Part shown: piece after piece, positions 1 through 13,560 of the stretch
How positions within the stretch are numbered: the stretch's first letter is position 1
Layout of the letters: the number at the start of each line of letters is the position of its first letter
Source: Diadema setosum
Lineage: Eukaryota; Echinodermata; Echinoidea; Diadematoida; Diadematidae
Reading direction: 5' to 3'
DNA length: 64,000 bases
NCBI RefSeq assembly: GCF_964275005.1
Contig: NC_092698.1
Span: 26,812,447-26,876,446 of the forward strand
Position numbers and translations under genes: made by a program
Notes under the pieces: model-generated
Databases searched by the model: none
Seen by the model: only the letters and a program-made list of their open reading frames with translations
What the model was told of the DNA's origin: nothing

Positions 1-357
1 AATGTCTGCAAAATGTAGAAATGAAACAATAAATCAAACCGGTGAGCATAGAAAGAAAGAGTAAAACAAAAGAAGCTCATTGCTCAAATCTGAATACAGT
101 GTATATCCTCTTTGGAATACCTATCTCTATGTTATGTTCATTACGCGCTCTCTTCGGTGCAAATTACTGCATGCTTTTTGAATTGCGCAGTCAAAATGAG
201 GTACATGATTTGGGTGTCAATTCCACTCATTTTCGAGTATCATGTTTCGTAATGCATTTAGAGAGTCGGGTGAAACATTTCATAACTCTCAAAACCATAA
301 CGTCAAAGTACCAACGGTAAATCTGATAGAAAGGTTTTGAAAAAAAAAAAGACCCAA

Positions 358-400
358 AGGGGAGGGGAAGGAGGGGAGGGAGGGGAGGGGAGGGGAGAGG
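358..400 (+). repeat. G-rich tract, possible G-quadruplex
   Basis: At least seven runs of four G separated by single A or AAGGA-type linkers. The remainder of 1-1490 shows no gene; it holds the duplication at 834 and CA/TA microsatellites. Confidence 0.7.
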
Positions 401-750
401 TCCCATAATTTCAGAACTCAGTCCATTCTGTCTTTCTCCAAGGGTCCTTCGACGTCCAATGCAGAAAAAAAAGTGCCAGTTTTATCCCTTCTTATAAGTG
501 ATCCGTAAGAATGAAAGTCATTAAATATATTCTTTGAAACATGATTTTAACGCAGTTTTCAAAACTGATACAAGTTTTCAAATTGTGTACAGATATTACG
601 TCACATTAATCAGTTGATTACTAAATTCTCTTCCGCTAAAACCTACTTCTGTGCCAAATACAGCTTAAAAATAATACGTCTGATTCACTATTTCCAAATG
701 AAAAAGTGAGATAAAGCAATGATAAGGGCACAAGTAGGCCTACACACATA

Positions 751-753
751 CAG

Positions 754-823
<70 letters not shown>
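751..823. repeat. (CA)n-(TA)n compound microsatellite
   Basis: About 17 CA then about 20 TA dinucleotides. Confidence 0.95.
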
Positions 824-826
<3 letters not shown>

Positions 827-833
827 TATATGA

Positions 834-1075
834 AGTGTTTTCACATAAAGTGTATTGATTTTGAGAGATAAGAAAAAGCATAAATTAAATTCTAAAAATC
901 TATTACTTTGGATGTCTCACATATCAATTACACACACACACACACACACAATATGAGTAGGTATATTGTATATAATTTTATAGTGTTTTTTTTTTACATA
1001 AAGTGTATTGATTTTTTAGAAAAAAGAAAAAAAAAAACAAAGTGAAATTCTAAAAATCTATTACTTTGAATGTCT
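834..1075 (+). repeat. Imperfect direct duplication, ~90 bp units
   Basis: ACATAAAGTGTATTGATTTT ... AAATTCTAAAAATCTATTAC occurs at 834-922 and again at 982-1075, about 148 bp apart, separated by a (CA)n run. Confidence 0.75.
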
Positions 1076-1497
1076 CCCATATGTATCAACAAGTGAATCA
1101 GGTGGGAGAGACACCCCCACTTCCTCGCCTTCTTTCAATATCATCATAAGTTAAGTCCATAACCCTTTAACAGGGTGAAATGCCATTCATTGCACTACAA
1201 GCTCTAACGCTGTCTTTTGAGGTCCATAAATATTTGTCTTTCTCTCCATAGTTTGCACATACTTGTTCGAGATATTGACAATAATTGACAACAATGGGAA
1301 GTCCGTTTATCACCACCAGACCTTTATTACAACAGAAATTAAATGTAGGGATGCTGTTCACGACAGCACTGTCACTTATTGAAGAGAAAATAGAATTGTT
1401 GTTAGAATCTAAACAAACAGCACTTTTGAAATCTTAGCCACGTGTTTTGCAAATCATATAAAAGTCATACAGATACGACGTACGGTGTTACACTTTC

Positions 1498-1678
1498 CAG
1501 TGGCGGATCCAGAGGGGGCGCAACCGGCGCAAGCCCCCCCCCCCCCTTTATTTTTCGTTAAAAACAAAAGAAATAAGAAGAAAATAATGAAATGAAACCC
1601 GGAAGTGGCACCAGAAATAATTAGTCACGCCCCCCTTCCTTTATTCCTTTACAGAGTATATTCCTTGATCCGCCCCTG
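1498..1678. mobile_element. Short CAG...CTG element with 5-bp target duplication
   Basis: Left end CAGTGGCGGATCCAGAGG; right end in reverse complement CAGGGGCGGATCAAGG. Flanked on both sides by CTTTC (1493-1497, 1679-1683). About 181 bp with no coding capacity. The ends recall hAT MITEs, but the duplication is 5 bp, not the classical 8. Confidence 0.65.
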
Positions 1679-1683
1679 CTTTC

Positions 1684-4302
1684 TCTCCCCCCCCCCCCAC
1701 ACACACACACACTTGTATACCTCAATAGCTACGTTTGTAAATATGGACGGGCGTAAAGTCCTAAGTCATGCCTCAACACAATACTGGAATAGGATACTTA
1801 ATCACTGAATTCCTAGTGTTCTTAAACAATCTAGAGAGATATTGAGGCTTGACAGACAGCGAGCCACTCATGGTTGAACGTGTAAATACCGCTCCTGCTC
1901 ATAAATCCCCCTACTCTGCTCCTTTTCCTCCCTCACTCAGACCCGTTTGCTGATGGCCGCCACAGGCACACTTTCTCTGTTAGTATCTTTGTTTTTTGTT
2001 TCGTTTTGTTAGGCTTTTTCCCTGTAAGTTGTATTTGCTTTGTTTTGTTTCTTTGTCCTCTCTTTCAGAACTCATCTTGTGCCCTCCACATTCTCGAATG
2101 ATGCAAGTTGCCCTTCTTCCTCGCATACTTTGTCTCCACGTCGCGTTACTTAACATGCGGATTTTGACATTTGACACTCGGTTTTTCTTTCTGACGTCTT
2201 TTCTTAGCTGTTTCACATCGTTGTTTTTTTTTCAGGAAAGGATGTCCTGCTACTGTAAGGTGACCCAACACAGTCGGTTCGCCCGACTCTACTCTTTGTT
2301 GAACGTCCTCACCGAAATCCTTCCTGTTCTTTCGGTTCTTTGGTTCCACTGAGAAGCCTTGGGGGTATTCACGTGCCCTCGCCAAGTATCAGGTGACTTC
2401 CCAAGATCTATTCATATCCATTTTTCCTGATGCTGTCGTTGCGGGGGCCAACCGATGCGCACTCTCCGGGTTCCGGCAGGATTTCAGAAAGGAGGATGGT
2501 ATTTTCAATCAGAAAGACTCGGAGCTTAAGGTGACAGAGCATTCGATCCCATTTGGACGGTCAAAGCACGCGACAGCGCGGCGGCCTGTCTCTTAAAGCA
2601 ATAACAACAACGAAGGGAATGGGTTGGAGACTGCTCCTTGAAAATGTCTATGAAATGACCTGGTTTATGGTTGAGACGAGACAACATATAAGTCCATCAA
2701 ACGTCAGATCCTTGCTAGCCTATCTTTTTATCTCTATCTTTTTAAATGCTCATGACGCAAGTTGCTGTTAATATTGAGTCATGAGGTTAGCTCGTGATTT
2801 CCCTTAAGGCTTTGTACTTTTAATCTTTAATGTCCACTCTAAGTGCTTGTGTAGCCGCATTATCCAATCCGAAATGGCCTGTGATAGAATGAGAAGGCCG
2901 ACATTTCTCGGCATTCTGCTTTGTGGCCTTTGATATCAGCTTTCTAATGAAATTGGCATTAATTTGTTAATATCAGCATGATGCCTGCACCTTATGGATG
3001 GGAAAGAGCAAGAAATTGAAATTTCTGCAAGCTGGGATCTCGTTTATACTTGGTGAAATCTATTTATAGTCTTACATTTTGAGAAAGGTTGCTGACTCAT
3101 TTCAGCTGAAAAAGAAAATCAGAAGCAAAACTTTCTGCACGTTCTTCAGTCTAACTGCCTAACCTCCATGCCACTCACCACACACACACACTAATAGCGT
3201 AAAATTATGGAAACATATTTTCTGTATCATCATAGTATTTGTCTTCGATAACATAAGAATGAGTATTGAAATACTTCTTCAGATATCTTCATCTTCACAA
3301 AGTTTCATATTTGATATAGTGTGTCATAACCGCAAAGATAACAAAATTATTAAAGATCACAGTATGCTCCGCAAACCGCTGCAATGATGCAGTACTTCGG
3401 AAACAATATCACGTAAAGCTCGACAAAATAGCTACAACTACACAAGAGCTTTATTTTGTGGAAACTGTCCGCACGTTAAGTAAAGGCACATAGAGCTAAA
3501 TTCCAAAATGTCAAATACTTTTAAGATTGCATCATCATTCAAGACCAATGAAACGTTGATTAAACTGTATGACAAGAGACAAACTGTATGATAATGATAA
3601 AATAATCATCTCTTACACTGAGTTATGTGCTATGCTTACCGTGTTTTAAATTGAATTTAGAGCCTCTTATTTTTTATTCGATTGCCTCGTACAGCAGAGA
3701 GGACATTAATGCCGTCTTTAGTCAAGTGGTTGCCATAGTTACCAGAGCAGGGACTACACTTCGTTATTGTCATTTTTGTTATACAATATCATCAATTAAT
3801 TGAAAATCAATCAGTTCTGTGGAAATAGATTTGTTTAAGTTTTTCACTGACATTGAGACCAAATCAATGTGCTCTTGGCTGAACACGAGCCGCTCGCTTT
3901 ATACGGTATTTCGAGAAGCGAGTAAAGGCCAGCAATGTTCAATAAACAATGGCCCATTTGTTTCATTACGTACTAAAATGATAATTATGCCTCTGAGCCA
4001 ACGTATAGGCAAAGAGTGCTCGCACTGATATTGCACATTTTTGAGATTGCGTACAAACACTTGAGAGAAGGCCTTTTGTTTTTCGCACGGAGTAATCTCA
4101 TCAGAAATAAATCGAAAATATTAACGGGGAGGATTTAAGTGCATAACGGTTATCTTTCCAGATGGGTTATTTGTTGTCTGTCCTCTTTACAACCTTTATA
4201 TAATTACAGTGGCTTCTCTGCTCACACAAATGATATCGACGGCATTCATACATGCTTTAATTCTATAAACTTTCTCTCTATTTGACATTATGCTTGATGA
4301 GA
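1684..4302. other. No gene recognised
   Basis: Short open frames only, none with recognisable protein or paired splice sites. The 2390-2600 part is richer in CpG than its surroundings but gives no convincing product. Confidence 0.6.
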
Positions 4303-4633
4303 TTAAAGAAATTGTATAGTTTTGGTTGAGACCTAATTTCAGGTTTCCAACATTTTTGGTGATATAATGAGAAACTTCCTATGAAATATGAAAGAGTATG
4401 TGATTAAAAAAAAAAATCAACATTTATTTAATGAAAAATTATGATCGCTTTGTTTTACTGTGTTTCCGAATGTCTAAGCTATTCCAAAACCGATTTTCAC
4501 CAAATAAACTTTACATTCCTCTTGGAATGATATGCTCAGTACTATTTCACAAGTGGTTTCTTGGTAAACAGTTAAAAGTCCTATTCTCATCTCCACCAAT
4601 ACTATACCAGTTTGTCAATCAGACAGACTTTTA
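4303..4633. mobile_element. Degraded TTAA MITE, copy 4
   Basis: Keeps GAAATATGAAAGAGTATG, CCAAAACCGATTTTCACC and TTCTCATCTCCACCAATAC in family order, but both ends have drifted. Boundaries are approximate. Confidence 0.6.
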
Positions 4634-6135
4634 GATGAGGTAAATGGTTCCTTAAAATTACGCGAGTTAAGAGGGTCATGAAAGTTTGTAGTTTCGAACA
4701 TAGAATATAAATAATCCTTGTTGAGAAATGGCAAAAAATATTGATTAATTATTAAGCATTAAGTTTGTCCATATTCAGTAACATACAACTAAAGTCTCCC
4801 AACATAATTTTGCAGTCGTTTTGAAGAGAATTTATTAGATGGAGTTCTTCTTTTTTCCAAACAAGCAAGCAAGCATGAAACATCAATGTTAGGATACATA
4901 ATGAATATAGAATTACACGGAGAATAGTCCTACTTAATTGTTACAGAATAGATCAATGAATTCATGGAAGAATATTTCTAATCGAAGTTCTGAAGTGTTT
5001 CAACTCAGCAGAACCGTGGAATGCTATATAAGTGCTGCATTGTACATAAGTTTAAGGCATCGAAATGCTTAGTTGTTGTTTTATTGTTCTCCGTGTTGAC
5101 ATTTATCAACACACCGAAAGCATTTACAAAGAGCCCACCCCCCCCCCCAAAAAAAAAGAAGAAGAAAATGACATCGATTGCAATACGATTACAAAATTTT
5201 GACATATTCGACATAGACTGTATTGACATTTTTAAGATATTTTCAAGCCTATAAAGATATATTCAATTCTATATAGTGCCATTATCTAAATCACCAGGAT
5301 ATGTAATTTTGTTGTCAAGGGTTCCAACTATACATTCAATATCAATATCATGTTTTATTTTTTTATCATTTGTTTTTGCTTTGAAAATCCTTTATGTAAT
5401 GGGATGAAAAGTTAATTACTAGATAAAGGAGGTTCCATTTGTGTGTGTAGTCCTTAAAAAAAGGGGATATTAAGAACTGAAATATATTTTTCTCCCGCTT
5501 TGAACACACAAACGTAAGACTGATTTATATCATAATAATCCCATGAACGGTAATTACGCTGACTTCCATCAAGTGTTGTATACCTCGGCTCTTCTCAGCG
5601 TGTCGTGTCATTCTGTCATGTCGATGTCGGGGAGCTCTAGCTGATATGTTGAATGATTCCATGTTTGCTGTTTGCAAACAGAGAGAGACGCACCAGCCGT
5701 GAATATGATGGAAAGTTTCACAGTGTGAACGTGACACGTGTTATCCGACAATCAGTCAGGGGAAAAAAAAATCTGACAACAACAACAAGAACAAAAACAA
5801 CACAAAGAGATCAGGAAAAAAAAAGGAAGATATCAGACCGGCCTATCGATAATTCTCTCTGGGACTTAAACTCTGCTATATAAATACAGAATATACATGT
5901 CAGCTTCTGCTCACCCCAAATAAGCTGGGACCCTTGAGGACCGCCAGCATCTAGAGCGACCATCAGGATTGACTCCAAATCCAGAGCTCGTATTCCGCCC
6001 AGCAATACATGTATGCAAATCCGCGTCTTAGCCGGTGATCTCAAAGTGCCGCCAGTCATTTTTATTGATATCGCAATCTATCTCCTGGTTCCTCCTCACC
6101 CCACCCTCTTGGTCTCTGCTCTTCTTCTCCGAATG

Positions 6136-6172
<37 letters not shown>

Positions 6173-8261
6173 TTATCTATCTATATATCTCTTTCTATCT
6201 CTTTCTCTATCTCCTTCTCTTTCTCTTCCTCTTTCTTTTCCTTGAAGAACTTTGGGCCATTACATTTGTGGTACACTATGCGATGTTGCACACGCATTAA
6301 GACGAACCGTTTGCACCCCATGCTCACTCTTTTTCAATGTGTTGGTTGTTTAAGTTTCTATCCACATCACGCGTTTTGGAATTATTCTGTAATCGTCACC
6401 ACCCAAAGACGCGACAATGGGATTACTGATGCAATGTCGCAGAAGTATTACGATAAGAGCCCACTTTTATTTATAGCTAAACATTATCAGGCACAATATT
6501 GTTTCCCACTCATAAATCCCTGTTTGAAGTCGAAGTTTTACGGAAGGGCAGACTATGAATATTTCATTATCTGTGTGAATCGAATGTTATAGTCTAAACT
6601 TAGCACGGGTTTGGGGCTAGCTTTGGATTCAGGTTACCAGAAATGCTTTACGAATAAGAAAATATCTGCCGGCTATAAAAGCAGAGTCCCTTTAAGGATC
6701 ATATCATGCCATTTCAGTGGAGAAAAATGATAAAACAGTGTAATGAAAATCAGCATGTCTTATTACATGAGAAATGCTCTGAACCCCCCCCCCACACACA
6801 CACACACCCCGACAAATAAACCTTTAACAATAAACTAACACAAACAAACAACACTTCATAGAACAATAAGCTCAAGCACTTTCGGAATACAAATTTGTAT
6901 TGCATATAAATACGCATAGGCATCAATTAATGGTTGAAGAACACTATCAATAAGTTTCATCGATAAGACCATGCACATACCAATAAGAAACATTGATGAG
7001 ACTAAAACCAATGCTTTGGCTCAAAACTACCCGGTTTTGAATGGTGCAATCTTTGAATATGTGGGGGTGGGGGTAGCCTGCGTTATGTCGTCCCTCGATG
7101 CTGCTTAGTGGCGTGCTTCACTTTGAATTGCTCAGAGAATTTTGCCCCAGTTCAATGTCGATTAGTGTATTTATCAGCTATCGGAAAGAAACGGGAAGTT
7201 TTTCATTATTTTCATTGTTTTCCCCAGCGTCTCAAAGAATAAGAGATGATTACCCTCAGTTTGAAAACAGGTAAATTGTTAATTGGAAAAGCAAGGTATT
7301 GAAGGCCGGCAAGTAGTCTTTCATTTTCACCCAGCGATTGTGCCACAGATTTGACCTAAGGATGCTAAGAGAGAATCATTCCAGGTCAGATCAGTATGCC
7401 ACCTAACTTCCACCCCGAACCTGGCCCATTGCACTGAGTTCTCCACGTCTCCTTTTCCCTCGTCCGTCCCCACCACCACGGGCTGCCGAATCTCCTGAGA
7501 TTGTGGAAACTCGCAACCAGGCCCAATGCTCCGATCACATTCCACATTGCACTGCGGGAAAATCATAACCCTTACCTCAGGACATTCATGTCTATGAATG
7601 TAGGGACTGCATTAAGCCTTGTACCCTATCCCTCATGTAAGAGGCTTCTTCACCTGACAAACAGCGGGTTGTGATTTTGTACATTCTCTCTTCACATCCC
7701 AACATAGTCTTCTCTTTCTTGTGCGTTTTTTTTTGTTTTTTTTTTTGTTTTGTTTTTTACAGGAAAACACACATAGCGTGATAGTTTGTGTTTTCTTAGT
7801 GAAGGCGACTATACAAAATCGATACATCAATTTGAGCGTAGTCAGACAAACCTAATGACGGAGTATTGTTTACGTTTGAAGTGTGTAGATTATCTTCGAT
7901 GGCGTGCTCGATACGTGAATACAGTTTCATCTACCTGGAAAAACTTTACACGTTCTTTTTTGCTTAAGGCTAAAAACGGACTTAGTTGTCTCTGAATAAA
8001 GAAATTAACGTCATTTGTTTTAGCGCCCTTCTAATATCATGAGCAAAATTAAATCACAGTCAATATACAGTAAATGAATCCAATTTGCAGTCGTTCATAC
8101 GTAGCACATCGTAATCAACGTGGAATTGCCTGAGTGATAGGGTTTATGTTGTTGTTAGTGTGCACGGTGCACCAAAAAAAAAAGCGTTCTTTGAACTTGA
8201 GCTGACGTATTCTTTGCTTGTTGACACAAAGAATAACGAATACGGTCCTAACTGAGAGAGT
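4634..8261. other. No gene recognised; one possible exon
   Basis: A pyrimidine microsatellite at 6140 and an exon-like stretch at 7335-7549 on the minus strand (see findings). Otherwise unremarkable AT-rich DNA. Confidence 0.55.
6140..6240 (+). repeat. (CT)n and pyrimidine-rich tract
   Basis: CT repeats followed by CTAT and CTTTCTCT variants over about 100 bp. Confidence 0.9.
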
Positions 8262-8710
8262 TACAGTTCGTTATTCCGAAGGTTCGCTAATCTGAAAAAA
8301 AAAAAGAAATGAGGTTTGTTACTTTTAAGGTCCATTAATCCGGAGGTTCGTTAATCCGGAGGTTCGTTTACCCGAAAATTAAAAAAAAAAAAGGAGGCTG
8401 TCGTTATTCCTAAAGTTTGTTGATCCGAAATTGAAATAAGGTTCGTAACTCCGAATGCACCTTATCTTTTTTCGGATTAACGAACCTTATCTCTTTTTTT
8501 GATTAACGAACCTTCGGAATAACGAACCCTATTTCATTTTGGAATCGCAAACCTTTGGAACAACGCCACAAAATTAATATTCGAATCAATGAACCCGATT
8601 TCATTTTCGGATTAATGAACATGAATAGGTATACATGGAAGTGGTGTGTTTCGGAATATTTAACGAGCCTTGTTTCATCTTCGAATGAATGAACTTTCGG
8701 AATAACGAAC
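8262..8710. mobile_element. Foldback element of TTCGTTAATCCGAA units, copy 1
   Basis: The left half repeats GTTCGTTATTCCGAAGG and GTTCGTTAATCCGGAGG; the right half carries the reverse complement (CGGATTAACGAACCTT). Starts ACAGTTCGTTATTCCGAA, like the copy at 61182. No coding. Confidence 0.7.
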
Positions 8711-8892
8711 ATCACCAGAGAGGAACAAACCCTGTGATAAGTGACAGGTTATAGAGACAAAGAACAGATATAGCCGCTTTTAACAATTGCATTCCTGAAA
8801 GGACCAGCAGGATTGAGTTTTAGTAAAATTCAATGTTAGGTTAGCCTGAGTAGGGCCTATCAGCAATGATTATATTTACGTATTTGTATTTG

Positions 8893-8936
<44 letters not shown>

Positions 8937-11470
8937 CGTGCGTGTGTGTGTGTAAAGAGTAAATGAATTGTTATTCCGGTATGCTGTTTGTCTTCTCTGT
9001 CTTGTATACATTGGTATATGATTAGACAAAGTTTTCCAAAAGAGGGTATTTCCTGCCAATTAAAAGTTGTCAGGCAAGTCAGGACAACAAGAATAGCTTG
9101 TATGATAATGCACAAGAGTCAGGGAAAATACTAATTTGATGAAAATGATGGAAGTTCAAAACAATATTGTGAAGATTCATTTTCACCAAACAGTCCATAG
9201 ACAGTCAATATCAATACGCAAATGAGCTATAGTGAGCTGATGATTTCATTCCTTCACAGTTTCAAAAATACTGTGTATATATACAAAACCTCTTTCAGTA
9301 GAAGTTTGAGACATTTCTATCCAATTTCCTCTGTTAAAACACTCATAAAATTGTACTCTTTCTTTTCAGACTATCTTTTCACTGATCTGATATTGCCCTT
9401 TAAGAAGCCAAGTTGAGCCGTATATGGGCAAAAGAGCTAATAAATTGACTTTTTTCAGTAGCTAAGAAATCCATTTCACAAAGGCGATGATGGACTCATC
9501 TTATAAAATGGGTCAACGAGCATTGGCGAATCAATAGAATGGGGTTAAGTTGGCTATATATTGTTTGAATTGCCTTACAGGGGAAATTTAGCGTTAAAGT
9601 TTATGAAATAATGAATTGCAAGAACTTCGATATACGTTTGGGGGAAAAAGGCATGTACACGTTGGTGACAATGAATCACCATGTATACAGTTTGTTTCAG
9701 ACTCAAATTATAACGTAATCATACAATGTGAGCAGATTATTATATAGCTTTCACATAAACGCGCTTCAAGGAAAATACAACTAGAACACTGCGCCATTTC
9801 TTCGTTCAATTTTTTGATTATACATTGCATGAACAATGCATGTACAATTTTAGGGGGAAAACTAATACTTGGTCTCTGAGAAGGATTTTATTTTTTTGTG
9901 TGTTGAGGACTGTTTGGGTGCACACATCAAGTAATGGACCAACATCACCATCTTCCGTCATTTATAGCTGGTTTATAATCTAGGAAGAACTGTCCTGCAG
10001 AAGCATCACCTTGCTTGTGGAATAACCTTAATTGCTTAGGGAACATTCAATGAATATTGCATGTGAGTTCTTTTTCTTCTCCCTTGTTGGGATTTTAAAA
10101 AAACAAAACCCATGTTTACATTATGTTTATCATGTTATTTAATATATTCAGATATTTAATGCTCATCAGTAAGGCAGTAAGAGGCATATACCAACACGTA
10201 CAAACATATATTATGCTGAACATTCAGTAGGTATAGCTAGGTATAGACCATTTCTTTTTCGTGTCATAAGATGTTGTGCGCAGTTTTATGAAAGTGCAGG
10301 CGTCCTTCATCCGATATGCAGTGTGTAAACACCCATATGTCTTTTTGAGATCTGTCGGAATAAATGATCATCAAAAGCGGATGAGCTCCCCGCTGAGCGC
10401 CTGGAATCCGATACCGGCTTCGTTCACAAGTTTGGGGGACTCGCGGCGACCCGACTATAAGAAGGAGCTATAGACAGATCAGGCGCCGCTGCATCACCCC
10501 CGTTTGACGGATTTTGAGCAGGAATGTGTGTATACAGCAAAAAAGGCGGAAGAACGGAGGATGTGGATGGTTTGAGATGAATCACTGACATATTGATGAA
10601 TACAGGTGGCATCAAAACGATGGCGATTTCCGAGAAAACGGAAGCCCCGGCGCGTTATGAGAGAAACCGAGACGGGTGCGAAAGAGGGAGAGTATACGCG
10701 TGTTACATACGGTTAGACATTTGATGGCGCAGGACGTGAATCTACCTCTGCTGATTCGGACGTTGCCATTACATTCGATAGCCATGTACCTTCAAGCTGC
10801 GTCATTTTCTCCTCGCTCGGATACACCGTGGTTATGTTTCCCCTAATCTGCGAGATTGCAAATAGTGGTGAACCTGTCACTTCAGACTGACGGATGGAGC
10901 TAGAATTTCACGGCTTACCGTCATCACTCGCAATCAAATCTCCTTCACTTTATACCAAAGTCTTAACACCAAAGCTCCTCGTATACCGTCTTAAAACTTT
11001 TCTAGCCATAAAAGACATGAAACGTGTATTTCATCAATGACGATATTATATAATAAAAGACATCATATGAGAGAAGATGATTCTATGTCGTTGTTATAAC
11101 TTAGGTTCCCTTATACATTTTCTTTGTTCATAAAATGATTGTTTGTCAATAAACAGGAAAACAACACTTTTTTCGTAATTTCAGATACACAGATCAAGTG
11201 CTGGGAACTTCATGGGAACGACCAAGACAAATATGAAAAATTGGTTGTTGAATTCTTTGGGTGGGATAGTATTTTTGTTGTTGTTGCAAATTTACGATAA
11301 TACTAGAATATCAGCAAACTCAACGCTAGACATTCAATTAAATCTGTTATGAAAGTAGTGAAAATATGAAACCGCCTAAGATAACATCATCAACGAAACA
11401 GTGATATGAGGCAATAATGTCATTATTATTCACAACTCTCTCCTGCGCGCGCACACACAAAAAAGAATAA
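8711..11470. other. No gene recognised; CpG-rich patch at 10380-10840
   Basis: The patch has far more CG dinucleotides than the rest of the left half and could be a promoter or untranslated exon of an unseen gene. I find no coding frame to support this. Confidence 0.5.
8895..8953. repeat. (TG)n microsatellite
   Basis: About 20 TG units then an interrupted second run. Confidence 0.95.

Positions 11471-11515
<45 letters not shown>
11471..11515. repeat. (TA)n microsatellite
   Basis: TA run at the 3' side of the SINE at 11530-11935. Confidence 0.95.
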
Positions 11516-11529
11516 CATGTATATCATAA

Positions 11530-11935
11530 AGCTCATGGTTAGAACACTATATGGCGCAGTCCTCCCGAATCATACCGTATGCTGACTATTGCTATGTATA
11601 AAGTCATCTAGGTCGAACCACGAGGGGGCCGGAATCTCATTCGCCCGATTTGTAATGTGGTCATGTGGGGCGGGCCTCTGAAATCACCGGCCACGCTCTC
11701 TGCTCTTTGCGATGAATGAATGAAATGGGATCTTTCATGTGCGTGAGTCGTGACTCCCTCACACCTCCATTAATGTCGTATCTGATGGACGGAGTGTTTT
11801 TGCCTCTAACAAGAGGGGACGGTAAGATTACACACAACATTGTTCAGCTATGGACGCACTAGGCATCAAACCAAAGTCACTTGACTGCAAGGGGGATTGC
11901 AAGCAGACCCGCAACCGACTGAGCCATCAGTGCCC
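11530..11935 (-). mobile_element. tRNA-derived SINE (~400 bp)
   Basis: On the minus strand the head has an A box TGGCTCAGTCGG (11926-11915) and a B box GGTTTGATGCC (11872-11862). The body contains AAAGATCCCATTTC and CCTCGTGGTTCGACCTAG. The 3' end runs into the TA microsatellite at 11471-11515. A/B box sequence and spacing are as expected for RNA polymerase III promoters. Confidence 0.65.
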
Positions 11936-12390
11936 TAAATATCAAACAAACATGGATGGTGGTCTAGAAATTATGAGACTAATACAATGTTTTTTCAATT
12001 CCATTAAAAAGGGTAAAATTCATTCTTTTCAAAACCTCATTTCGAAAAATATTAACATTCGCCGAAGATTTTTTTTTTCGCAGATTAATGAAGACTAGTA
12101 ATGTGACGTCATCACCTCCACTCCATAATGAATTTTCATAAGTACATGAAACCAATGTCAATTTTCCATCAAATTCTCATTTCATAATTTTTTGCGGAAT
12201 TCAAAAAAGAGAAAAGTAAAGAGAGTATATAATTATTAGTAATCCGACACAACAAGGGGGTTAGGAATGGGTGACGTAAACGCCATAATGAAATCTCTTT
12301 TACTTTCTTGGATACCGAAAATTGTGAATGGTGATGTGATGTGAATTTCGGAGCTTGGGTACTTGTTCCATGTTCATCGTGTCACTGCCG

Positions 12391-12478
12391 GCAACCAGGG
12401 ACTGCCTAGTGGTAGAGTTGCTGCCCGGAAAGCAGTAGATGACAGGTTTGAGTCCCACTGGTTCCTTTTTTTTTTTTT
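12391..12478 (+). mobile_element. tRNA-like sequence with T-run terminator (SINE head or tRNA pseudogene)
   Basis: The A-box-like CTAGTGGTAGAG and B-box-like GGTTTGAGTCC are correctly spaced. An acceptor-like stem GCAACCAG / CTGGTTCC pairs with one mismatch, and 13 T follow at once. The T arm is too mismatched for a working tRNA. Confidence 0.5.
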
Positions 12479-12649
12479 GGCGACATGTTTGTTAATTTAC
12501 AGATCAGCAGTTGTGATCTAACAGATTTAATTTGTAGAGGGAGACAAATTGAAGAAACACACACCTGAACCTTCACCCCCTGAATAATATCTTTCTTTCT
12601 TTCATTGAGTAATGATCAACATTGGAAATAGTCATATCTTCTTTGAATA

Positions 12650-13560
12650 AGTAACTTAGGAGGTATATCATTAGATATAGAGTATAATTGTTCTCCGATT
12701 GATATGTTAAAATTATGTCAGAAATATTTATTGCCTATATTTTTTATTCACAATTTGTTAGCTTCATGGGCTGAATTCAATTATCTTGATATAATCCAAG
12801 TAACAAAAATTGAAAATGAAGTTATTTGGAATAATTGAAATATCAAAATAGATTGTTGTATTTAAAAAACTGATATAGTAAACGTGAAGTAAAATGAATC
12901 AGTGATTGAAAATGGATTATGGAAAAATTTTGAAAAACTAACTGATATGATGTTGACGAATTTTTGGTATTGCATATTTCATTATGTAAAGAGAAAAACA
13001 GCTTTTCCAATGTCTTGGTTTGATAAATTGAATAGTAATTGGAAAAATGTGATAATCAAAATGATACAACATGTTAGATTGATTCAGATAAAAAACTGGT
13101 GTGTTCATGGATATTGTAATACAAAAAACAAACCAATTTTACACTTATTAGGTTTATAAAAAGAATTTCTTTTAGGATTTTAAAAGGATTTTAACTTTCA
13201 AAGAAAACCTAGTTTGATGGAAGATCGCACCAGGTATAATTGGTAATCATTGTACAGATGTTAAACAATTTTGTGCATTGCTCACATGTGAACTCATTAT
13301 GGCGAAAATTAAGTTATTTCATTAGTAATCAATTAAACGTAAACATTAAAGTTGATAAGAAAATATTATTAATTGGTTATGATACCGAAAATAACAATAT
13401 GATTCTTTTAAATGTAATTCTAATTTTTGCAAAATTTGCAATATGTAGAGTGTTTATGTTGCGCCAAGATACTCCAAAACAATCTTTTTTTTTTTTACTT
13501 ATTACCAAATTTCAAAAGAGAATTGATTATTAATTTGAAATTTCTTGAAAAAATAATAAC
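12650..13560 (+). mobile_element. LINE remnant, C-terminal part of a CR1/L2-like reverse transcriptase
   Basis: Two open segments, 12902-13159 and 13240-13533, plus an upstream stretch translate to a pattern typical of the thumb and C-terminal region of CR1/L2-group non-LTR retrotransposons. It runs KLCQKYLLPIFFIHNLLASW, then ENEVIWNN, FPMSWFDKLNSNW, and HCSHVNSLWRKLSYFISNQL. Stop codons near 12840 and 12870 and breaks between segments show it is dead. AT-richer than the surroundings. Clade assignment is by eye. Confidence 0.7.

Noticed and set aside
12391-12465. Functional tRNA gene
   Set aside because: T-arm pairing is poor and the acceptor stem has a mismatch; a SINE head or pseudogene is more likely.
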